Assembly: GCA_038043185.1 (NCBI GenBank)
Contig: JBBTCO010000026.1
Location: forward strand, 1-64,000
Direction: 5' to 3'
Length of the DNA stretch: 64,000 nucleotides
Source of the DNA: UBA5009 sp038043185
GTDB taxonomy: Bacteria > Bdellovibrionota > Bdellovibrionia > Bdellovibrionales > Bdellovibrionaceae
Shown: piece after piece, positions 49,113 through 56,756 of the stretch
How the letters are laid out: each line of letters begins with the position of its first letter
Position numbering within the stretch: the first letter of the stretch is position 1
Notes under the pieces: generated by a model
The model's database searches: none
The model's input: the letters and a program-made list of their open reading frames with translations, nothing else
What the model was told of the DNA's origin: nothing
Program-made: the position numbers and the translations under genes

Positions 49113-49381
49113 TATTTTTTCTCTTCTGGAGTTTCCGCTTTAGGCGCTGCATCTTTAGCTTTATGCTCACAGCTGTTACCGCAACCATCCTTAGCACCCT
49201 TCTTCATTTTTTTGTGCTTAATGCATTTGCATTTATTTTTATCGTGGCCCTTGCAGCAATCTTTATTTGCTGACATTTCGCCATTTTTTTCGGCGGGTTT
49301 GTCTTCGCCTCTCGCCATATTTCCAGCAAGCATACCTGTAACGACTGCTGTCGTTAATAGGGCTGTAAGTTTATTATTCAT
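49112..49381 (-). CDS. bufA: Cys-rich exported precursor, bufferin-like RiPP
   Basis: 89 residues. A signal-peptide-like N-terminus (MNNKLTALLTTAVVTGMLAGNMA) is followed by a Lys/His/Cys-rich core with six Cys: C42, C43, C51, C53, C67 and C71, in DCCKGH, KCKCIKH, DGCGNSC and EHK. The tail is acidic. A precursor with Sec signal, upstream of DUF692 and DUF2063 genes, is the bufferin arrangement; known bufferins bind copper in the periplasm after Cys modification. Cys spacing here (CC, CxC, CxxxC) differs from the commonest DUF2282 precursors, so this may be a distinct subgroup. The RBS GGAGGAT overlaps the start region of the ATG at 49381. Metal specificity is not known. Confidence 0.75.
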   Translation of the reverse strand: MNNKLTALLTTAVVTGMLAGNMARGEDKPAEKNGEMSANKDCCKGHDKNKCKCIKHKKMKKGAKDGCGNSCEHKAKDAAPKAETPEEKK

Positions 49382-49433
49382 TCATCCTCCATGGTTATAA
49401 CTTCAATCCTCGGGACTGAAGGGTTAATTCATT

Positions 49434-49964
49434 CTATCTATAGCAATATCCGTAGAAAACGGTTTGATTTGGTAATCCTTTATAACTTGTAGCCTCAAAA
49501 ACGATATTCTGATTTTTTCGGAGCTTAAGCACGAACGGAGAATCACTCAAAGTTGCATGATTAATTTCTTCAATAATCTCAGTCGGACCAACTGATTTTT
49601 TTACGTGCTGAGCGACCTTGCCCCATAATGCCGTATTCCCATTTCGAGCAGTCTCTCGGTTTATGATGATCACACTTTCAGTTCTATCTGGAGTTCCCGG
49701 AAACAAGGGGCCATTGGAAGGTTCTCCAGCAATGACCACATCAAATCGAATAATATTTCCCGGAAGTATAGTTTCCATTTCTTTTTCGAAAACCAAAGAA
49801 CATCTTTGATTGCTTTCAGCAGTTGCTAAATCCACGTCGTTTTCATCGATTGGCATGGCTGCCGTATTAAAAAGATTTTTTAATATCGAATAAGGCGTCG
49901 GCGCCGTTGTCGCGAAACTTACACTTGTTAAACATAAACCTGCCAATACAAAAACTAACTTCAT
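49434..49964 (-). CDS. Secreted protein, unknown
   Basis: 176 residues. Signal peptide MKLVFVLAGLCLTSVSFA, cleaved before TTAPT. The mature part is beta-rich (NIIRFDVVIAGEPSNGPLFPG; ESVIIINRETARNG; SPFVLKLRKNQNIVFEATSY) and ends FYGYCYR. Two mature Cys could pair. GGGAGAG precedes the ATG. It lies upstream of the bufferin operon on the same strand, 53 bp away, but has no recognisable link to it. No family recognised. Confidence 0.55.
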   Translation of the reverse strand: MKLVFVLAGLCLTSVSFATTAPTPYSILKNLFNTAAMPIDENDVDLATAESNQRCSLVFEKEMETILPGNIIRFDVVIAGEPSNGPLFPGTPDRTESVIIINRETARNGNTALWGKVAQHVKKSVGPTEIIEEINHATLSDSPFVLKLRKNQNIVFEATSYKGLPNQTVFYGYCYR

Positions 49965-50073
49965 AAAGCTCTCCCTTTAAAATTTATTAAGATTTAACTT
50001 AAATCTCTTGGGATATTCAAATATAAACTTGATCCCTTTAACAATCTTGCGTTTAATACTCTCTGGAGGTTTC

Positions 50074-50607
50074 ATGAAGCTGTTCTGCTTGTTATTTGCT
50101 GCGTTATTTTTGTTTGGTTGTTCAACCCATGGCCCATCTGGAAAAAATGAAACTGCACAGAAATTAGCGAAACAACCCGGACGAATAAAAAATAAAACTG
50201 ACGTCGAAGAACGACCCGTTTGTGGGAGTCTTAAAAAATGGGAAAATGGAGGCTGGTTCAATATATGTGAAGCACAAATGGAAGGTGGCGAATTTGACTC
50301 AACAGCCTTATCCATTTGTGAGAAAATTGCTCCCTATTTTGAAACTCCAGATGACCCCTTAAGGTGTCTGAACCAAATCAAAAGCACCGATTACAATAAA
50401 GTCGAATATGACGAAGCCGCACTTTCTGTTTGTTCCCGCTTAGCTCAATGGGAAAAAACAAAATACGATGCCATTTGGTGTTTGGGCGTTATTAAAAATA
50501 AAAAATATAGTGCCGCCACTATTAAAAAATGTCTAAAACTGGCCAAGCCAGGAAAACAACCTCGAAAATCTCTCTATATGTTGGATGTCGAAGGTACAAA
50601 AATCTAG
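50074..50607 (+). CDS. Lipoprotein with Cys-containing tandem repeats
   Basis: 177 residues. ATG 50074 follows GGAGG; the upstream extension of the frame is untranslated. Lipobox LFLFGC after MKLFCLLFAALF makes it a lipoprotein. The mature region repeats a unit of about 45 residues: ALSICEKIAPYFETPDDPLRCLNQIK, then ALSVCSRLAQWEKTKYDAIWCLGVIK, then a partial ATIKKCLKLA. Each unit has a Cys pair about 20 residues apart, probably a disulfide inside a helical hairpin, loosely like Sel1-type repeats. No family recognised. Convergent with the next gene, overlapping it by 4 bp. Confidence 0.6.
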   Translation: MKLFCLLFAALFLFGCSTHGPSGKNETAQKLAKQPGRIKNKTDVEERPVCGSLKKWENGGWFNICEAQMEGGEFDSTALSICEKIAPYFETPDDPLRCLNQIKSTDYNKVEYDEAALSVCSRLAQWEKTKYDAIWCLGVIKNKKYSAATIKKCLKLAKPGKQPRKSLYMLDVEGTKI

Positions 50608-51602
50608 ATGTCGCCGAAGACGAATTCAAATTTTATAAAGAAACTGAGCGCTCTTTTGAAATTATTCACTCTTGAAAATGTAATCGCCGGGCTTAACTCA
50701 TAAAAGATCCATTTGTTCTCGAGCTGGCGTCGATACGTGATACTGGGACCGTAACTATCCAAGGTCCAATTGAAACGTTCAATCACGCCATTTATACGAG
50801 CATCATAAGAGATAGAAGCTTGTCTACTCAGATTTTGAATTAAAGAAGGTCCATGCGAAGTGCTAATCGCATTTGTATAAAACAGCCAATTTAATTCGTT
50901 GCTGAAACGAAACAGTATACTCTTTGTTAAGTCATAATCCGAACTGAATGAGGCCAGCTCTTGCCAATAAGTATCACTGGCCCAACCAAACTCATTATAA
51001 AATCGATGAACAAAAGTACTTCCCTGAAAATTTTTTCGGATACGAAATTTAGAAAAAAAAGCTAAAGGGGTTTTAACAATAATTCTGTTTTCTAAATTGT
51101 AATTCCATCCCCATTGCTCTCGAAGTTGGCGAATTCTTTTCTGCTCCTTATCGTATTCGGATTCAGTCAAACCCGCACTTTTGTAGTCAAGCTCATCCTC
51201 TGGTTCTTCTGGATGGGAAAATAATTTTTCCTCAATTGCCTTACCCTCTTTTTCAAGATTTAAAAATTTTAAATTTAATCGAATTTCAAATTCATTCACA
51301 GGCGTGTTGTACTCACTCACTCTATAGGTTGGCGTTAATCGCAAAGTGCTTCCATTTTTTTCATCATCTGCCCGTTTGGCACCAAAAAATGAATCCAGTT
51401 GGTTTGCTAAGCTGACAACTCGCTTTGAAACCCCTTCTTGAACTTTTTCCGTAATAATTTTTTCTGGTACGGGTGGACCAACAAAAGGTTTTTTAGGTTT
51501 TCTATATTTTTTCAATGGGGCTGGTTTTTGTAGGTTTTGTGAATTTTGTGCTAAAAACACCGGTTCAAATTCTGCACGAGCAGAATCGCAAAAAAAACTC
51601 AT
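50604..51602 (-). CDS. Outer-membrane-type protein, 5' end uncertain
   Basis: At least 332 residues, probably an outer-membrane barrel or surface protein. A Pro/Lys-rich linker (KPAPLKKYRKPKKPFVGPPV) is followed by strands with aromatic girdles (FVHRFYNEFGWASDTYWQEL; SILFRFSNELNWLFYTNAIS; LSFFIKFEFVFGDI ending in a C-terminal aromatic strand). ATG 51602 cuts a signal peptide in the middle. The same frame is open upstream and reads QRFIGVYLLLLMSFFCDSARA, a full hydrophobic core and cleavage site, but has no start codon before the run of Ns. The true start is therefore inside the gap, or there is a frameshift near the contig end. Function unknown. Confidence 0.55.
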   Translation of the reverse strand: MSFFCDSARAEFEPVFLAQNSQNLQKPAPLKKYRKPKKPFVGPPVPEKIITEKVQEGVSKRVVSLANQLDSFFGAKRADDEKNGSTLRLTPTYRVSEYNTPVNEFEIRLNLKFLNLEKEGKAIEEKLFSHPEEPEDELDYKSAGLTESEYDKEQKRIRQLREQWGWNYNLENRIIVKTPLAFFSKFRIRKNFQGSTFVHRFYNEFGWASDTYWQELASFSSDYDLTKSILFRFSNELNWLFYTNAISTSHGPSLIQNLSRQASISYDARINGVIERFNWTLDSYGPSITYRRQLENKWIFYELSPAITFSRVNNFKRALSFFIKFEFVFGDI

Positions 51603-51667
51603 AAGTAATAATAAATAAACACCAATAAAACGTTGACTAGAAGCGGTCTCATAAATAGTCAGCCGAG

Positions 51668-51767
51668 NNNNNNNNNNNNNNNNNNNNNNNNNNNNNNNNN
51701 NNNNNNNNNNNNNNNNNNNNNNNNNNNNNNNNNNNNNNNNNNNNNNNNNNNNNNNNNNNNNNNNNNN
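51668..51767. other. Assembly gap, 100 Ns
   Basis: Exactly 100 unknown bases, the usual arbitrary scaffold-gap length. It removes the 3' end of the App1-like gene and probably the 5' end of the barrel-type gene on its left. The true distance between the two contigs is unknown. Confidence 0.95.
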
Positions 51768-52804
51768 TCATGCAAATAGTCTATTCGTTCTTGAACCCAA
51801 GGTTCATGGACAATGGTATTTTCTTGAACAGGCGGCATACTGGGTTCAAATGAAGCGTACAACAAACCTTTTTCGACAAAAAAGGCTTTGGTTTTCTCGA
51901 AACATACTTTTCCAATGACGCCTCTGCGGATAATTTCATCATAGGACTTCATCAATTCTTCAGGGGTAAAATCATAATTGCTAATCATGTCTTGGATAAC
52001 AGTATGCAAACCAGCCAAGTCAATTTTTTGATCTTGAAATAAGTCCAAAGCAACTTGAAAAGTATTTTCGGTTGCCAAAGTTCTTCGACCGAATTTTAGA
52101 TAATAATCCGAATCCGTATCGGTCGCTAAGTTGATATAAATTTTTTCAACTGGGTCGTTTTCAGGAATTTCCGATTGAAGAAGCATAATCGTATCCACCT
52201 GATCTCCTGTGACGTACAGCTTTTCTAATACATTTCGTAAATCCATTGGGGAAATTCGGCGCGAGCAAATATCGGAATAAAGATTATAAATAATAGCGTC
52301 GCTTTCCGAGTCATCGCCCCAAAAAACTTGCCGCACATCCGGGTGAAGTCGTGTTCGAAGCTGAAGCAAGGCTTGAAGTTTATAACCGACTTGTTTAGTT
52401 AAGCGCCAAAAGCGGCGGGGACGAAGATTTTTTAAATTATCTTTATAAAAACATCCCAGCGGATTGATTTTGTCGAATTCAAGCTTTTCCATAATTCTTT
52501 CCTCCATCTGCGGAGGTGATGCCGTGATAAAATAAATTGGGAAAAAACTTTGCCCTTTAATTTTCGCACGATACTGAGCCAAAGCTTGCAAAAGAGTATC
52601 AGTTCCTGGAATATTTTTTTTAGTCATGGCTTTTTCTAAAATGGTTTGCAAAAGACCACTCAATGAATCGATAGAGGTATCAAGATAGGTTTTATCCAAA
52701 TCCCAAACAAAAACTTCTTCGGAACTTTTTTCAAGACCAAGGGGAGCGTATCTAAAAAATACGACATCGCCGCTGATTTCTGCTCTTTCTCGCCAATCTG
52801 ACAT
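51768..52804 (-). CDS. App1-like HAD phosphatase domain protein, 3' end in gap
   Basis: At least 345 residues. The segment EVFVWDLDKTYLDTS is a HAD phosphatase motif I (D-x-D-x-T/Y), and FFPIYFITASPPQMEERIMEKL is the strand-helix with Ser/Thr of motif II, as in the App1/DUF2183 phosphatidate-phosphatase-like family. VFWGDDSESDAIIYNLYSDI is the motif IV acidic pair. It could dephosphorylate a lipid or sugar phosphate. The start at 52804 (MSDWRERAEI) is chosen over 52849 for its more natural N-terminus; neither has a strong RBS. The C-terminus is lost in the gap. Confidence 0.65.
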
Positions 52805-52875
52805 TATTTGAATATACACAAGGCCCCACGTCCTCACAATTGACTTCATTCATCGCCTATGAGAACACCCTGACG

Positions 52876-53715
52876 ATGAATGTCATTAAACGGTCTTTAG
52901 TAGAAATTCAGACCCTCAAATCGGATCTGCAGTTTCCCGAATTTCCCAGTCCCACAAGGGCGCCAGGAAAGAGCATCCAAGTTCCTTTGGCTTGGTCCAT
53001 TGGCGATCAACTGATCTCGGGATTTACGCTATCAAAGGGCGCACAGGCCCTATCCATCCCTCTAAGCGACACAAAATCCAATGTGGATTACTTTTATGAA
53101 GTGAACCCCAAGTTAAGCGTCCCGCAAGTGTGTTTTTTAATAAATTCGCCCGTTTTTTCGACACTTTTCGATACTGATTATTTTTTTTCATGTTGGGGTA
53201 AGGGGCAAAAGGAAAATCTAAGTGCCCTTGCTACTTCCCTTATCACTTTTCCTATGGAACTGCTGTGCTGGATCCATGAAAAAGATGTCGGAGTTCAAGA
53301 CTTGGCTCCCCTGAAAGCCATTTCTTTTGAACAAATTCATCATTTTATTGAATCTTTTCTTAAAACTCGACCAAGCAAAACTGAAGGCGTACAAATTTTA
53401 GAATTAGTGGTGGATTTGACCTTATTGGGAACTTCCCAAGAAGAAATTTTATCGGCCATGGATGGGGGTGCTCATATTGCCCTCAAAAATCTCAAAGTAT
53501 TACGTTACCCAAACACAATGGATCGGGATCAAGATTTAAAAGGAAAACTTTTATTGAGCTGGCCTTCAAATATCCAAACCAAGTTTCAACGTCGTGGTGA
53601 TAGAGCTGGATTCGATTTGCAGCTATTTGTTTCAAGCTCGACTGAACTAAAAAAAACCGTAAACCATTTAGAAAAGGTCGTTGAAGAGTGGAAATCCCTG
53701 TCCCAGAATCGCTGA
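52876..53715 (+). CDS. Unknown protein, partner of SplB-like radical SAM enzyme
   Basis: About 279 residues from ATG 52876; a TTG 12 codons earlier keeps the frame open but is a poor start. No signal peptide, so cytoplasmic. Long amphipathic helices with many Leu (LEKVVEEWKSLSQNR) and a SMDRDQDLKGKL-like acidic patch; no metal or nucleotide motif is visible. It overlaps the following radical SAM gene by 28 bp, so the two are translated together. A substrate-binding or regulatory subunit is possible. I do not recognise the family. Confidence 0.55.
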   Translation: MNVIKRSLVEIQTLKSDLQFPEFPSPTRAPGKSIQVPLAWSIGDQLISGFTLSKGAQALSIPLSDTKSNVDYFYEVNPKLSVPQVCFLINSPVFSTLFDTDYFFSCWGKGQKENLSALATSLITFPMELLCWIHEKDVGVQDLAPLKAISFEQIHHFIESFLKTRPSKTEGVQILELVVDLTLLGTSQEEILSAMDGGAHIALKNLKVLRYPNTMDRDQDLKGKLLLSWPSNIQTKFQRRGDRAGFDLQLFVSSSTELKKTVNHLEKVVEEWKSLSQNR

Positions 53716-54821
53716 TTCAACATTTTGAAAAAATCTTTATTGATATAAAATCTTTAGAGTCACCAGTTGCAAAACGCGCAATCAAATATTTTCCTAAAGA
53801 AAAAATAGAAATTGTTCATCAAGAACCTTGGTCGGAACATACCGGCGAACTTACAGCCTCCCAATTTGATCGCAGCAAAAGAAATTTATTTCTCACTCCC
53901 TTTGCTGGACAGTTTTTTAAACGATGTCCTGGCGCAACTCAAAAAAAGACCCTCACTTGCTGCAATTATTACGTGCTGAATTTAGGCAGTCAGTGCAACA
54001 TGAATTGCAGTTATTGTTATTTGCAAAGTTATTTGAATTCTCCCGTAATGAAAATTTACACCAATATCGATCAAGCCTTAAATGAACTGGGCGAAATGGC
54101 TGAAAAACATTCCGAACTGCCTTACCGAGTGGGCACTGGCGAAATTATTGATAGCTTAAGTTTGGACGAGATCACTTTGTATTCTCGGGAATTGATCGAA
54201 TTCTTTAGAAAATATCCTCGTTGGACTTTGGAATTCAAAACTAAATCGAATCGCATTAATCAATTTTTAGACTTAGCCCCTGCAAAAAATGTGGTTGTCA
54301 GTTGGTCAATCAATCCCCCAGAAATTATCAACTCTGAAGAGCATGGTACAGCTCGATTTGAAGAGCGTATTTATGCTGCAAAAAAATGTGCTGAAGCAGG
54401 TTTTTCTTTAGCTTTCCATATCGATCCCATTATTTGGCATCCTAACTGGAAAGAAAATTATTCTTATCTGGTGAAAATATTGACCAAAGAGTTTAGTCCC
54501 GAACAGATCAATGTAATTTCACTTGGCACACTTCGTTTCCAACCCGAACAACGACATATGATGAGAGAAAGATTTGGCTTAAAAAGTTATGTGACTTCAG
54601 CTGAAATGTTTTCTTCCGAGGGCGGCAAACTTCGTTACGACGCTGCTCTTCGCAATGAAATGTTTCAATTTGTGAAAAATGAATTTTATGCAACAGATTC
54701 GCGTTGGAACATTTTCTTGTGCATGGAAACTCCCGAGACCTGGATTCAAAGTTTTGAAAAAACTCCGATGCAGGTGCCGGGGCTGAAGGATTTTTTTCGC
54801 CCCTTGCCGGCGATAAGTTAG
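53688..54821 (+). CDS. Spore-photoproduct-lyase-like radical SAM protein
   Basis: 377 residues from GTG 53688. The [4Fe-4S]/AdoMet motif is CNMNCSYCYLQSYL (C-x3-C-x2-C), as in SplB, which repairs the thymine dimer of spores. Further SplB-like features are the opening Lys-Tyr-Phe-Pro (IKYFPKEKIEIV), FKTKSNRINQFL and WSINPPEIINSEEHGTARFEER, then FHIDPIIWHPNWKENY and the end RWNIFLCMETPETW. In SplB a conserved Cys (C141 of Bacillus) is the H donor; the Cys in the C-terminal NIFLCMETPE occupies a comparable spot. The organism is unlikely to form spores, so the role may be DNA photoproduct repair outside spores or another radical reaction. Coupled to the unknown gene upstream. Confidence 0.82.
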   Translation: MEIPVPESLIQHFEKIFIDIKSLESPVAKRAIKYFPKEKIEIVHQEPWSEHTGELTASQFDRSKRNLFLTPFAGQFFKRCPGATQKKTLTCCNYYVLNLGSQCNMNCSYCYLQSYLNSPVMKIYTNIDQALNELGEMAEKHSELPYRVGTGEIIDSLSLDEITLYSRELIEFFRKYPRWTLEFKTKSNRINQFLDLAPAKNVVVSWSINPPEIINSEEHGTARFEERIYAAKKCAEAGFSLAFHIDPIIWHPNWKENYSYLVKILTKEFSPEQINVISLGTLRFQPEQRHMMRERFGLKSYVTSAEMFSSEGGKLRYDAALRNEMFQFVKNEFYATDSRWNIFLCMETPETWIQSFEKTPMQVPGLKDFFRPLPAIS

Positions 54822-54913
54822 AGCCCGCCCTATCTCAAACCGGAATTTTAATTCCTAGATCAGTGATATTACGCAGTTAAACTTGGCTTACTAAATGCTC
54901 ATCTTATTAATTC

Positions 54914-54942
54914 TTTACTTTATGTACGCAATAGCGTATACT
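54914..54942 (+). promoter_or_regulatory. Promoter with operator for the antitoxin-like gene
   Basis: A -35 like TTTACT (54914-54919) and a -10 TATACT (54937-54942) are 17 bp apart. Between them lies the inverted repeat TACGC-AATA-GCGTA (54925-54938), which overlaps the -10. A protein bound there would block transcription, as expected for autoregulated antitoxins. The GGAGG RBS and ATG (54970) follow. Confidence 0.6.
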
Positions 54943-54969
54943 TATCTTGTCCTATTGGAGGACCAAAAC

Positions 54970-55293
54970 ATGGCCAAAACAAAGATATTAAAAAGGCAAA
55001 AAAAATCCTCCAAAAAATTAAAAGCAATAACTCTATACCCACTTAAACTTTTAGACGAAAATATTCTAGATCGTGAAACTTTAAAGTCTTTGTTGATTGA
55101 AGCTTTAATTGACGGTGATATCGAAATGTTAAAAGATGTTTTGATCACACAAATAAGACTTCAAAACAAAGCTGAACTGGCAAGAAAATCAAAACTAGGC
55201 CGCCAAACGCTGTATGATTTGATCGAAGGCAAACGAGAGTTCAATCCGACTATAAAAACTTTAAGTGCCTTGCTAAAAGTAATTGCAGCTTAG
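54970..55293 (+). CDS. Antitoxin-like HTH protein (addiction-module antidote type), orphan
   Basis: 107 residues. ATG 54970 follows GGAGG at 8 nt; the frame's earlier start at 54895 lies in the promoter. A C-terminal helix-turn-helix, NKAELARKSKLGRQTLYDLIEGKREFNPTIKTLSALLKVI (split: ELARKSKLGRQTLYDLI and NPTIKTLSALLKV), matches the 'probable addiction module antidote protein' (HigA-like, TIGR02684) type: LGRxxLYxxL...NPTxxTLxxLLxV. The RelE/HigB-type toxin that normally sits directly upstream is absent. Probably a chromosomal orphan or captured antitoxin, autoregulated through the operator at 54925-54938. Confidence 0.72.
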   Translation: MAKTKILKRQKKSSKKLKAITLYPLKLLDENILDRETLKSLLIEALIDGDIEMLKDVLITQIRLQNKAELARKSKLGRQTLYDLIEGKREFNPTIKTLSALLKVIAA

Positions 55294-55365
55294 TTCTTTT
55301 ATCAGACCGAAAACCAATCGAAATTAAGACATCTTAAAACTTTCGAATCTAATGATAGTGTTAAC

Positions 55366-55530
55366 ATGAGCACTTCAAACGCTGATGATTTTGGTCCCGC
55401 ACGAGTTTATCTTCATAGATTTTCAAGCTTAGACAATTCTGAGTTTAGTACTTACTTAAATGTAGAACTTTTTGAATTTAAAATGCCGCAGGGTTTAAGC
55501 TCCAGCGCAACCCTGCTTCAAAATAACTGA
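55366..55530 (+). CDS. Small ORF, 54 residues, doubtful
   Basis: Starts MSTSNADDFGPARVYLHRFS and ends SSSATLLQNN. The DNA between the antitoxin-like gene and the serpin gene holds nothing else. No RBS is visible, but the composition is protein-like. It may be a remnant of a longer gene, since FEFKMPQGLSSS could be the end of a domain. Confidence 0.2.
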   Translation: MSTSNADDFGPARVYLHRFSSLDNSEFSTYLNVELFEFKMPQGLSSSATLLQNN

Positions 55531-55574
55531 CACGGCTTGTTGACAAGCCTCTCGATACTACCCAGACTTATTAA

Positions 55575-56756
55575 ATGAACAAATTCACATTATTTACATT
55601 TATATTCGCATTTATCTTAGCCCTTCCAGTAATCGCAGAACTTAAACCCGTTGATGGCCAAACTGCTTTCGCAGTTGATTTGTATAAATCCATTTCAAAA
55701 ACTCCTGAAAATATTATTTTTTCTCCATATAGCATTGCTACGGCGCTAGCCATGACGGCATCCGGTGCGGATAAACAAACTTTTGAGGAAATGAAAAAGG
55801 TTTTGCGATTAGGTGCAAATTTTGCGTCAGATTATAAAACTTTATTATCTGGAATTCAGCCGTCTCAAGATTATGAACTTCTTGTAGCGAATCGCTTGTG
55901 GATAAAAAAGGATCAATCCTATTTTCCTAAATTTATTTTGGATTTAAAAAATAATTTTAATGCTGATTTTATTCAATTGGATTTCAAAGGACCTCCAGAA
56001 CCTTTAAGAACTCAAATAAATACTTGGGTTGAAGAAAAAACCAAAACTAAAATTAAAGATTTAATTCCCGCAGGTGTCATTACTCAAGAAACTGACCTGG
56101 TTATAACCAATGCAATTTATTTTAAAGGAATCTGGCAAGAGCAGTTTCTTAAAAAATCCACAAAAACAGATGATTTTTTTATTTCGAAAATTCAAAAAAA
56201 ACCTACGGACTTTATGAATGCCCAAAGAGAATATGAGTATTCGAAAGAACCAGATGCACAAGTTTTAGAAATTCCTTATCAAGGCCGTGAACTTAGTTTT
56301 ATTGTTGTGTTACCTAACAAATCAGAAGAGATAAATAATTTTGAAAATAAAATGACGGCGAAGCGAATCCAAACTTGGATGCTTCCTAAGGGAAAACAAA
56401 AAATTAAACTTTCCTTACCAAAATTCAAAATAGAATTACCACTTGATTTAGTTCAACCCTTACAAACTTTAGGAATGAAAAGCGCTTTTTCCAGTGCTAA
56501 CGCCAATTTTACACAAATTCGACCCTTAAAACCCAATGAAAATCTTTACATCTCGGCGATTCTACATAAAGCCTTTATCGAAGTGAATGAAGAAGGAACA
56601 GAAGCAGCCGCCGCTACAGCCGTGGTCATGACGAGGGTCACTTCGGTCTCTATGGATCTTCCAATAATCTTTAAAGCCAACCGTCCGTTTATCTATTTTA
56701 TAAAACATATCCCCACAAACTCCATTTTGTTTATGGGACGATTTTCCCAACCTTAA
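55575..56756 (+). CDS. Secreted serpin (serine protease inhibitor)
   Basis: 393 residues, normal serpin length, with signal peptide MNKFTLFTFIFAFILALPVIA. Diagnostic blocks: NIIFSPYSIATALAMTASGA, NRLWIKK, LVITNAIYFKGIWQEQF, LPKFKIELPLDL, HKAFIEVNEEGTEAAAATA and RPFIYFIKH. The hinge EEGTEAAAAT fits the inhibitory class with small residues at P12-P9. The reactive loop continues AVVMTRVTSVSM; counted 17 residues from the first hinge Glu, P1 is the Val after Arg, or the Arg itself if the loop is one shorter. Arg as P1 would target trypsin-like proteases. In a predator it might protect against released host or own proteases; that is conjecture. Its stop overlaps the convergent DUF429-like gene by 4 bp. 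Confidence 0.9.
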   Translation: MNKFTLFTFIFAFILALPVIAELKPVDGQTAFAVDLYKSISKTPENIIFSPYSIATALAMTASGADKQTFEEMKKVLRLGANFASDYKTLLSGIQPSQDYELLVANRLWIKKDQSYFPKFILDLKNNFNADFIQLDFKGPPEPLRTQINTWVEEKTKTKIKDLIPAGVITQETDLVITNAIYFKGIWQEQFLKKSTKTDDFFISKIQKKPTDFMNAQREYEYSKEPDAQVLEIPYQGRELSFIVVLPNKSEEINNFENKMTAKRIQTWMLPKGKQKIKLSLPKFKIELPLDLVQPLQTLGMKSAFSSANANFTQIRPLKPNENLYISAILHKAFIEVNEEGTEAAAATAVVMTRVTSVSMDLPIIFKANRPFIYFIKHIPTNSILFMGRFSQP

